A stretch of 5,247 bases of DNA from Methanobacteriota archaeon (GTDB lineage Archaea; Thermoplasmatota; Poseidoniia; Poseidoniales; Thalassarchaeaceae), in the NCBI GenBank assembly GCA_014384685.1, contig JACNFL010000173.1, forward strand, positions 1-5,247, given 5' to 3'. The position numbers and the translations under genes are program-made. Numbering within the stretch: position 1 is the first letter of the stretch; each line of letters opens with the position of its first letter. Below the pieces are notes generated by a model. It did no database searches. It was not told the DNA's origin and saw only the letters and a program-made list of their open reading frames with translations. Positions 1-5,247 of this stretch are shown one piece after another.

Positions 1-110
1 TGAGCCCATGAGTTAGCCTTTGCTTGTTGGAAAAGCCAAGCAGTGTACACACCAGTCAGAGTGGATAGCGGGATTCCAGCAATTGCAAGGTAAGTTAGCA
101 AGGAACGGTC
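1..110 (-). CDS. NrfD-domain continuation in shifted frame (partial, runs off window)
   Basis: Reading the minus strand in the frame that starts a codon at 110 gives an open frame to the window edge. It includes ...AIAGIPLSTLTGVYTAWLF and then QQAKANSWA. The pattern 'G-[IL]-P-L...T..YTAWLF.QAK...W' is what NrfD/PsrC-type subunits carry after the helix that follows the DLDRP loop. It is therefore the missing continuation of the Fe-S/NrfD fusion. The frame is open back to 134, so it overlaps the end of the first frame by about 13 codons. It has no ATG and only weak TTG or GTG candidates, so independent translation is unlikely. Adding one base somewhere between 134 and 98 would join the two frames. 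The gene's true 3' end lies outside the window. Confidence 0.75.
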
Positions 111-1234
111 AAGGTCAACAATAGAATTGCAGCACTAGCAGACAATATGGCTCCAAACCCACCTAATATGTATGCGCCCTTTACTAACCAAGACGACCAA
201 TTAGGCCTTAGCAAAACATACAGAAATCTATCTGGTCTATCAAGGTCTTTTACCAATAATAAACCGGTGATTCCAAGAAAACCTAAGCCAATTACGATGA
301 TTGTCCACCAAAGCGTATCTGTCATCTCAATTATGCCTGCGAACATTGCTAGCATTGCCATCAAATAAGTTCCAGAAGCAATGCCTTTTGTCCAAATATA
401 TGCAGATACTTCCCAACCCCAAAGAACACCCTTTGAAGGTGCATCGTAAACTCTCTTGGCTTTTGGTGACATGTCACTAAGTTGTGACATAACATCACGA
501 ATGATTGCTTGATCTCTAGGGGCTGCTGCTTTCGCTTTCTTTTCAAGCGCTAATTGAACTATCATTGAAGGTGTATCTGCCTCCGATAAACGTGCATCTG
601 CGTACTTAGCAAAGTGCCCGACTCCAAATGCTTGTTCAGTCCAAACCCCTGAACCTGTTCTCTCAGTTGCGGCTGGGTCAAGCATTTCTTCACTTGCCTT
701 GATGTAATACAAATTTGGATTAGCACCTGATTCTGGCTTTCTAACCGTCGTTTCTTGAGTAGCAACTAATTGTGCTATCTTAGAATTCGGGTCATCTAAA
801 TCACCTGAGGTTATTGATTCAGTCGGGCAAACAATTACACATGCTGGTTCGTAAGAATGTTCAATTCTGTGGGCACAGTAATTGCACTTTGCAGCAGTAC
901 CATTGTTAGGGTCAATGTATAGTGCATCGTAAGGACAAGCTTGCATACAAGACTTGCAACCAATACATCGGTCGCTGTCAAAATCAACAATTCCATCGTC
1001 TCTTTTGAACAATGCATTAGTTGGACAAATTACTGTACAGGGTGAATCTTCACAATGATTGCAACGGTGAACAGAGAATTCACGTGATGAATTAGGGTAA
1101 GTACCCGTCTCAATATATTTGACATGCGTTCTGTTAACGCCTATCGGTACGTCGTGTTCAGACTTGCAAGCAACTGTACATGCGTGGCAACCAATACAGG
1201 TTCTATTATCAATCACAAAACCATAATTTGTCAT
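95..1234 (-). CDS. Fe-S electron-transfer protein fused to NrfD-type membrane domain (frame broken at 3' end)
   Basis: Residues 1-148 form a ferredoxin-like domain with sixteen cysteines in four groups: 13/16/19/23, 58/61/66/70, 90/93/96/100 and 117/120/132/136. The last group has the long CX2CX11CX3C spacing. This is the DmsB/PsrB/HybA pattern for four [4Fe-4S] clusters. A linker follows (about 149-261), then membrane segments near 279-301, 309-328 and 350-374. The KDLDRPDRF motif and the following RPNWSSW are typical of NrfD/PsrC quinone-interacting subunits. By family knowledge it should pass electrons between a catalytic (often molybdopterin) subunit and the quinone pool. No signal peptide is seen. 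The ATG at 1234 is fixed by an in-frame TAA nine bases upstream. The NrfD domain usually has about eight helices, but this frame ends in the third, and the continuation is in another frame. Fe-S assignment is very secure; the partner enzyme is unknown. Confidence 0.9.
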   Translation of the reverse strand: MTNYGFVIDNRTCIGCHACTVACKSEHDVPIGVNRTHVKYIETGTYPNSSREFSVHRCNHCEDSPCTVICPTNALFKRDDGIVDFDSDRCIGCKSCMQACPYDALYIDPNNGTAAKCNYCAHRIEHSYEPACVIVCPTESITSGDLDDPNSKIAQLVATQETTVRKPESGANPNLYYIKASEEMLDPAATERTGSGVWTEQAFGVGHFAKYADARLSEADTPSMIVQLALEKKAKAAAPRDQAIIRDVMSQLSDMSPKAKRVYDAPSKGVLWGWEVSAYIWTKGIASGTYLMAMLAMFAGIIEMTDTLWWTIIVIGLGFLGITGLLLVKDLDRPDRFLYVLLRPNWSSWLVKGAYILGGFGAILSASAAILLLTLTVPC

Positions 1235-1321
1235 TGAATTTTACCCCCACAATTTTGATTAAAACCCATATTTCCATTAGTAAAATCAGTTAGTTCACAT
1301 GACTTGAATCCAATCATTTCA
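1235..1321. other. Spacer between the lipoprotein and Fe-S/NrfD genes
   Basis: An 87-base AT-rich gap. On the minus strand it contains T-rich stretches (GATTTTAC near 1286-1279, GGTTTTAATC near 1266-1257) that could serve as a TATA element for the redox gene or as a termination signal for the lipoprotein gene. The spacing suggests separate transcription, but no element is strong enough to call on its own. Confidence 0.4.
1244..1248 (-). promoter_or_regulatory. Candidate ribosome binding site of the Fe-S/NrfD gene
   Basis: A GGGGG run on the minus strand (GGGGGTAAAATTCAATG) sits nine bases before the ATG at 1234. It could pair imperfectly with the anti-Shine-Dalgarno sequence. An in-frame TAA lies between it and the ATG, which excludes longer N-termini. 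Confidence 0.45.
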
Positions 1322-2770
1322 TTACAATTTGAGAGTATCTAAACCACCGACTGGTAACTCAGTTAAAGGTTGTAATGGGCCACGAAGAGCAGGCCCCGCT
1401 GATAATGTTCCAATTATCGCTTCGTCATTGTAGATATTGTGAGCCAATGCAATCCAGGGCCTGCCTTCTACATCAATTACAACATCAATGAAATCTCCAA
1501 AGCCGCCACAGCGCACAGAACCACAATCTTCCGTCTCATCGAGATAATCCCATTTTTCATTAACTGCAACTGTCGTAATCAGCGGGTTTTCAGCATACGT
1601 ATCTGTAATGATGCCCATGTACCCAGACCACTCTGAATGATTTGATTCACCTATGTAGCCAAACACAACTCTTCCATCTGCACCACCAGCTATCGTTGGG
1701 AATCCAGTATAGTTCACACCTGGTGGTGCGACCATCAAAGGAGTACTCCAAGTCTCACCTTGGTCAGATGAAAATGAATAGTAAGGCAAATCATCTGTAG
1801 CCACCCAAAGTGCGTGAACGTTACTCGCTTCATCAGTTCCAAGTGCTATTTCATGTCCACGTGATTGATGTTGTGTGTCAATAGTATGCTCGCTCCAAGT
1901 GCGGCCACCGTCCGTAGAGCGATATGCAGCAGGACCATCGCATGATGGATTTCCACGATAGATTGCACCATCATCTGCTCCGATTAAATGGCCATGAAGA
2001 CCTGCGCATTGTAAAACACCATTTGGCCAGCCAGCAACTTGCCCTTCCCAAGTCATCCCACCGTCTAGTGAAGTATCACAAAAAGCCCCAATTGGGCCTT
2101 GTGCACCTGTATTAATGCAGAAAACGTAGATTGTTTCATGCAAAAGTGGCCCCGAAAAATCAGGACCGGGAGGAACTGAAGCAATTGATTGGTGGTCTTG
2201 AGGTGTATAAACTCCAGAAGCGGGGAAAGGTAAACTCCAACTTTCTCCTTCATTATCAGACCATTCAACAAACATTACTGCTAATGCATGCATATCGAAT
2301 TTCATGATGCGGTCTGTCCAGGGGTCAACGTACACATACGGGTCATTAGAGTTGGCAACTTGACCTGTAGCACCTGACAAAAATGGCCCCACGTCCTCCC
2401 AATTTTGACCTTGGTCTTGACTACGAATAATGTGTGTACCCATTCCAAAACCGTTGTGATTGGTAAAGACAATTGTACCAGATGAAGTAATTCCAATAGT
2501 TGGCTCAAAGGTGTCAAAACCAGTCCCGTAATAAGTCCCTAGAGACCAAATTGGAGTCATATTGTCTGACAAGTTTAGTTGGTCTGCAGACATATCAAGT
2601 GCATTAGTCCAGTTTGAAAAATGATAGAAGGTATTGTTTGCAATTGGTTGGTCGAAATCAAAGACGGATTCTTCGGTCTCAACTGGTGGTTCGTCGTTTC
2701 CAAAACAGCCTGACAGGGTTGGTGCAATCATCGTGAGCAGGACTAACATCGCAAACGCACGTGGACGCAT
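1322..2770 (-). CDS. Secreted lipoprotein with five Asp-box (BNR) repeats, sialidase-like beta-propeller
   Basis: An N-terminal basic stretch, a hydrophobic core and the lipobox LSGC predict lipidation at Cys29 (numbered from the TTG at 2791) and anchoring at the outer face of the membrane. Five Asp-boxes of the form SxDxGxxW start at residues 124, 178 (D replaced by N), 241, 292 and 341. Their 49-63 residue spacing fits successive blades of a sialidase/BNR-type beta-propeller. Six further cysteines fall in close pairs (225/238, 262/284, 423/428), suggesting disulfides in an exported protein. I see no FRIP-like motif and cannot place an arginine triad, so sialidase activity is not supported; glycan binding, another hydrolase activity or a structural role are open. 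The ATG at 2770 (482 residues) is preferred to the TTG at 2791 because it leaves a normal short signal peptide. The spacer to the flotillin gene is long enough for its own promoter. Confidence 0.85.
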   Translation of the reverse strand: MRPRAFAMLVLLTMIAPTLSGCFGNDEPPVETEESVFDFDQPIANNTFYHFSNWTNALDMSADQLNLSDNMTPIWSLGTYYGTGFDTFEPTIGITSSGTIVFTNHNGFGMGTHIIRSQDQGQNWEDVGPFLSGATGQVANSNDPYVYVDPWTDRIMKFDMHALAVMFVEWSDNEGESWSLPFPASGVYTPQDHQSIASVPPGPDFSGPLLHETIYVFCINTGAQGPIGAFCDTSLDGGMTWEGQVAGWPNGVLQCAGLHGHLIGADDGAIYRGNPSCDGPAAYRSTDGGRTWSEHTIDTQHQSRGHEIALGTDEASNVHALWVATDDLPYYSFSSDQGETWSTPLMVAPPGVNYTGFPTIAGGADGRVVFGYIGESNHSEWSGYMGIITDTYAENPLITTVAVNEKWDYLDETEDCGSVRCGGFGDFIDVVIDVEGRPWIALAHNIYNDEAIIGTLSAGPALRGPLQPLTELPVGGLDTLKL

Positions 2771-2830
2771 GGTACGGCGAATACCAGTCAAACTTCAATG
2801 GTTTGGTGGGTCTATGTCAAGGCTAACGCA

Positions 2831-2839
2831 ATAAAAATA
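2831..2839 (-). promoter_or_regulatory. Candidate archaeal TATA box for the lipoprotein gene
   Basis: The minus strand reads TATTTTTAT here. Transcription starting about 25 bases downstream would fall near 2808, giving a leader of roughly 40 bases to the ATG at 2770 or about 15 to the TTG at 2791. The element is in the right place, but AT-rich stretches are common and no clear BRE was identified. The same T-run could instead serve termination of the flotillin transcript. Confidence 0.35.
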
Positions 2840-2846
2840 GCAATTC

Positions 2847-2862
2847 AAGGGTTTACACCCTT
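2847..2862 (-). terminator. Hairpin plus T-run after the flotillin gene
   Basis: There is a perfect 6-bp inverted repeat, AAGGGT / ACCCTT, with a 4-base loop, 20 bases past the flotillin stop. On the minus strand it is followed about ten bases later by TATTTTTAT. Archaeal termination depends mainly on T-rich tracts, so the T-run may matter more than the short stem. It is a plausible end for the NfeD-flotillin transcript. Confidence 0.4.
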
Positions 2863-2881
2863 CATCTCCATCATCTGAAAA

Positions 2882-4291
2882 TTATTCAGAATTGTCTTTA
2901 TCTGACACAGTACCAAGATATTCAGGAAGATCAACTCCTGCATTGGCAGCCACATCGTGGATAGGTGGTAGGCTCTTCACAAGACTGCTGATGAAGTTGG
3001 ATGTTGAACTTCCATCTCCATCGCCGCCTGAATCCCAAACTGTGATGTTGTCAATCTTTAGATTCTTGATTGCTTCGACCTGTGCATCAACCATGGACTC
3101 AATCTTCTCAACCATGAGTAGTGTTGCTGCAGCCTTGGGGTCTCCACCTACGCCAGCGACTAAACTCTTGTAACCAGTTGCTTTTGCTTCCAAAACCTTC
3201 TGCACACCTTCTGCTTCTGCGGTATATCTAGCAAGAATTGCATCTGCTTCACCCCGTGCAATACGGCGTTGGCGCTCTGCCTCAGCCTCTGCAGCGATTT
3301 CAATCTGGGTCTTAGCAATCTCTTCACGAACGATTTCTTCTGCTTTCAGACGCTCTTGCTCAAGATTATACTGCGCTTTCTGAACTTCCATTTCAGCAGT
3401 TCTTCGAGCAACTTCTGCACGACGCATTGCTTCTGCTTCTTTCTCTGCCAAACCAGCATTGTATTCAGCAATGTTAGCCTTGGAGGTGTTCTCCCCCTCA
3501 ATAGCCAGTGCTTCTTGGCCTTGAACGAAAATACGCTGGTCTGCTCTAGCAGCCTTCATTCCCTTCTCGGCTTCTGCAGCGTTCTCGGCAACCTGGATGT
3601 CACGAACACGGTTTGCTTCTGCGGAACCAATTGCACCATCACGTTCTGCGATGGCAACATCTGCCTTTGCAGCGTTTACTGCAGTAGCTGCAGCCTTCAT
3701 ACCAATGCTGTCAATGTACTCTGAGTCATCAGTAATATCGGTGATGTTCACGTTAATTAGTTCCAAACCCAACTTGTGCAATTCATGGCCAACGTTTGTG
3801 CGGATGGACTCAAGGAAGTTGTCGCGGTCTTGGTTAATCTGCTCAATAGTGAGTGATGCAACCGTCAATCGAAGTTGACCAAAGATAATCTCAGAAGCCA
3901 TTTCTTCGATTTGTGCCTTGTTCAAGTGAAGCAAGCGCTCTGCAGCGTTGTTCATGAGGACCGGGTCTGTACTAATACCAACAGTAAAGGTTGAAGGAAC
4001 GTGAATACGAATATTCTGTAGTGATAGTGCGTTGGTCAAATTAATCTGAATAGTCATCGGAACTAGACTGAGTTTCTTGTAATCCTGAAACAGCGGTACA
4101 ACAAATGTAGCACCCCCATGAATACATATAGAGGCCCTTGAACCCTTCACGCGACCAAACACAACGAGGATTTCGTCAGATGCACAACGCTTGTATCGTG
4201 TCACCAACATGATGAACATGAATGCCATCAAAATTAAAATTCCAAAAATTATCAATACGCCCCATGCGCCTGCACCTGTGTGATCTGTCAT
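2882..4291 (-). CDS. Flotillin-like SPFH-domain membrane protein (YuaG/FloT type)
   Basis: Numbered from the GTG at 4300 (472 residues), one N-terminal membrane segment spans about 13-34. An SPFH/band-7 domain follows (about 35-200), then a long Ala/Glu-rich helical region (about 205-375) with repeated EA/AE pairs, as in flotillins. The C-terminal block with IDNITVWD, a Gly/Asp/Ser-rich spacer, and SLVKSLPPIHDVA...GVDLPEYLG is typical of the bacterial FloT/YuaG family. Length matches the family (about 470-510). Flotillins oligomerise on the inner membrane face and scaffold membrane microdomains; that role is inferred here. A cysteine (39) lies just after the membrane segment. The ATG at 4291 is preferred, giving 469 residues, because GAGGTG lies 11 bases before it but only 2 before the GTG. 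The gene follows the NfeD-like gene by 8 bases, so the two are almost certainly co-transcribed. Confidence 0.95.
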   Translation of the reverse strand: MTDHTGAGAWGVLIIFGILILMAFMFIMLVTRYKRCASDEILVVFGRVKGSRASICIHGGATFVVPLFQDYKKLSLVPMTIQINLTNALSLQNIRIHVPSTFTVGISTDPVLMNNAAERLLHLNKAQIEEMASEIIFGQLRLTVASLTIEQINQDRDNFLESIRTNVGHELHKLGLELINVNITDITDDSEYIDSIGMKAAATAVNAAKADVAIAERDGAIGSAEANRVRDIQVAENAAEAEKGMKAARADQRIFVQGQEALAIEGENTSKANIAEYNAGLAEKEAEAMRRAEVARRTAEMEVQKAQYNLEQERLKAEEIVREEIAKTQIEIAAEAEAERQRRIARGEADAILARYTAEAEGVQKVLEAKATGYKSLVAGVGGDPKAAATLLMVEKIESMVDAQVEAIKNLKIDNITVWDSGGDGDGSSTSNFISSLVKSLPPIHDVAANAGVDLPEYLGTVSDKDNSE

Positions 4292-4299
4292 TTTTTCCA

Positions 4300-4932
4300 C
4301 TACACCTCTTCTGTAACTTCATTAATATCTAATGATTCTACAATCAATGTTGAACCTATTACATCTACTACTCGGATAAAATCGCCACTATCTAATAATT
4401 GGGTTTTGTCTTTGCTGCGCCCCTTTAGTGTACGCAATGTCCCATCTACAGCGACAGATACTTGTCCTGTTTCATCTGGTTTAATTCGCGAATAAACTTC
4501 ACCGCGTTGGCCGATTGCATCTTCATAATTCATCGTCCCATCTACTTGAAGGTCTGAAATTCCTTTAAGCATCAAACCAACACCATACATGGAAATCATC
4601 GCCGCCATGCCACCTGCAATTACTGCATAGACTTCGGTATCTGTGGCTTTGATTGTAAACATACCAACGTATCCAAACATCATTATCGCTGCCGCTAAAC
4701 CTTGGATGCTGAACAATTCAAAGGAAAGGTCAGAATCCATGCTGAAATCTGTATCTAGAACGGAATCAAACACGCCGCCTACGATATCACCAAGCAACAT
4801 CAAAACCATCAGAACTAGGAAAAATGCGGTCCCCAAAAATGCACTCATCAAAAAAATCAATTCAAGAGTTGATGGAGTAGATACCCCGACAATTTCCATC
4901 ACCCAATCCACAATTCCGATGCGACCACCCAC
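4300..4932 (-). CDS. NfeD/YuaF-like membrane protein with C-terminal OB-fold, flotillin partner
   Basis: The 210-residue protein has a hydrophobic segment at about 22-47, then an acidic loop (about 54-71, rich in Asp/Ser). Two more membrane segments lie near 76-97 and 100-122. A soluble C-terminal beta-rich domain spans about 137-203, with the GQRGEVYSRI...GQVSV...DGTLRTLKGRS...DSGDFIRVVDVIGSTLIVE pattern of an NfeD OB-fold. It lacks the ClpP-like protease domain of long NfeD proteins, so it belongs with the short YuaF-type partners of flotillin. In that family the gene is usually next to a flotillin or stomatin gene, and the proteins are thought to cooperate in membrane domains. The GTG at 4932 directly follows an in-frame TGA, so it is the longest possible start. 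The ATG at 4899 (residue 12) is an alternative that would keep all domains. The family call rests on architecture plus context. Confidence 0.85.
   Translation of the reverse strand: MGGRIGIVDWVMEIVGVSTPSTLELIFLMSAFLGTAFFLVLMVLMLLGDIVGGVFDSVLDTDFSMDSDLSFELFSIQGLAAAIMMFGYVGMFTIKATDTEVYAVIAGGMAAMISMYGVGLMLKGISDLQVDGTMNYEDAIGQRGEVYSRIKPDETGQVSVAVDGTLRTLKGRSKDKTQLLDSGDFIRVVDVIGSTLIVESLDINEVTEEV
4303..4308 (-). promoter_or_regulatory. Ribosome binding site deciding the flotillin start
   Basis: GAGGTG is encoded inside the last codons of the NfeD-like gene. It is 11 bases from the ATG at 4291 and only 2 from the alternative GTG at 4300, whose G is also the last base of the upstream TAG stop. Spacing favours the ATG and suggests translational coupling of the pair. 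Confidence 0.5.
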
Positions 4933-4972
4933 TCATACCCTTAGCGCCCCCCTTAATGACACTTTCTCCAAC

Positions 4973-5182
4973 TCATTTTGATTCTAAATGTCGTTTCAAT
5001 TTCATTTTCTCAAAAACCTGGATTATTGACAATGATGCTCCTGCAACAATTGCTGAAATAAACAAATTTATTCCAAGTGTCCAACAAATCAAGAAAACCC
5101 AAAAGGGCATGAACAATATTAGAATCCGTTTCATGAAAGGCCAAAGGCCGCCTAACAATTCATCAGAACCATCGTCGAACAT
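4973..5182 (-). CDS. Small two-helix membrane protein of unknown function
   Basis: The 69-residue product starts with an acidic N-terminus (MFDDGSDELL). It then has a hydrophobic stretch at about 18-57 that can form two membrane helices separated by a small turn (WTLGIN), and a strongly basic C-terminus (KMKLKRHLESK). I do not recognise a family. The charge pattern suggests a helical hairpin with its basic tail in the cytoplasm. It lies 40 bases upstream of the NfeD-like gene and in the same direction, so it is probably in the same transcript. The ATG at 5182 is preceded in frame by TGA (5194-5192), which is also the proposed stop of the gene before it. This leaves open whether it is a separate gene or the tail of a longer interrupted one. 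The open frame is very probably coding, since its hydrophobic pattern and operon spacing are coherent. Confidence 0.65.
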   Translation of the reverse strand: MFDDGSDELLGGLWPFMKRILILFMPFWVFLICWTLGINLFISAIVAGASLSIIQVFEKMKLKRHLESK

Positions 5183-5191
5183 ATATTCAAC

Positions 5192-5247
5192 TCACAGAGT
5201 GATGGCACCAAAAATCATTGCTACGACCCATATAGCGATTCCAATCC
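5192..5247 (-). CDS. C-terminal end of a probable membrane protein (partial)
   Basis: The minus strand at the window edge encodes IGIAIWVVAMIFGAITL followed by TGA at 5194-5192. This is one continuous hydrophobic stretch that looks like a membrane helix ending a protein. The stop lies 9 bases before the ATG of the 69-residue gene and in the same frame, fitting an operon. Another frame is also open over these bases and ends in a TGA, but it gives a mixed polar sequence that looks less like coding. Too little is visible to name the protein. Confidence 0.4.
   Translation of the reverse strand, partial: IGIAIWVVAMIFGAITL

Noticed and set aside
95..134. Programmed -1 ribosomal frameshift as the preferred explanation of the broken NrfD frame.
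   Set aside because: I see no X-XXY-YYZ slippery heptamer or strong downstream structure in the overlap; an indel error or mutation is simpler.
147..368. Plus-strand open frame opposite the NrfD domain.
   Set aside because: It is antisense to a well-supported conserved membrane domain and shows no recognisable protein features.
1322..2770. Calling the Asp-box protein a functional sialidase (neuraminidase).
   Set aside because: Asp-boxes mark the fold, not the activity. No FRIP-type motif or identifiable catalytic set was found by eye.
3269..3724. A 151-codon open frame on the plus strand, opposite the flotillin helical region.
   Set aside because: It is Cys/Phe/Ser-rich low-complexity translation, exactly what the antisense of an Ala/Glu-rich coiled coil gives. 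It lies wholly inside a certain gene.
4643..4981. Plus-strand open frame of 112 codons opposite the NfeD-like gene.
   Set aside because: It mirrors the membrane-segment codons of the NfeD-like gene, has no coherent domain and would conflict with the obvious minus-strand operon.
5192..5194. Selenocysteine at the TGA before the 69-residue gene.
   Set aside because: The surrounding hydrophobic sequence has no redox motif, and no SECIS-like structure was evident.
1..5247. CRISPR array, insertion sequence, tRNA or attachment site.
   Set aside because: No spaced direct repeats, transposase, terminal inverted repeats or tRNA-like cloverleaf were seen on either strand.

Overview
All recognisable genes in this window lie on the minus strand, so the gene order runs from high to low coordinates. 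The layout suggests a planktonic marine archaeon. The best guess is Marine Group II/III (Poseidoniia-like) Euryarchaeota. This is an inference from four things: a lipoprotein signal ending in LSGC-FGN, archaeal-looking T-rich or TATA-like intergenic sequence, moderate AT-rich base composition and compact spacing. No rRNA, tRNA or ribosomal protein gene is present to prove it, and a bacterial origin is not excluded.

Region 1 (5247 to about 2880) is a membrane-organisation cluster. It holds the last few codons of a probable membrane protein, a 69-residue two-helix membrane protein, a 210-residue NfeD/YuaF-like protein (three membrane segments plus an OB-fold) and a full-length flotillin (SPFH protein, YuaG/FloT type). 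NfeD and flotillin are separated by only a few bases, the classic conserved pairing. Their products are expected to work together in organising membrane microdomains.

Region 2 (2881 to 1322) begins with a short spacer that holds a perfect 6-bp hairpin, a T-run and a TATA-like element. It is followed by a secreted lipoprotein of about 480 residues with five Asp-box (BNR) motifs. This is a sialidase-like beta-propeller without obvious sialidase catalytic landmarks.

Region 3 (1321 to 1) carries a fused redox protein. It has an N-terminal domain with four [4Fe-4S] cluster motifs (DmsB/PsrB/HybA type), a linker and the start of an NrfD/PsrC-type quinone-interacting membrane domain. The reading frame stops in the third NrfD helix, but a convincing NrfD continuation is encoded in a neighbouring frame up to the window edge. 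The gene therefore carries a one-base frameshift, either real or a sequencing error. No molybdopterin catalytic subunit is visible, and it may lie beyond the edge.

I found no clear novel defence or mobile system. The main leads are the frameshifted Fe-S/NrfD fusion, the small membrane protein upstream of the flotillin pair with an in-frame TGA just before it, and the Asp-box lipoprotein.
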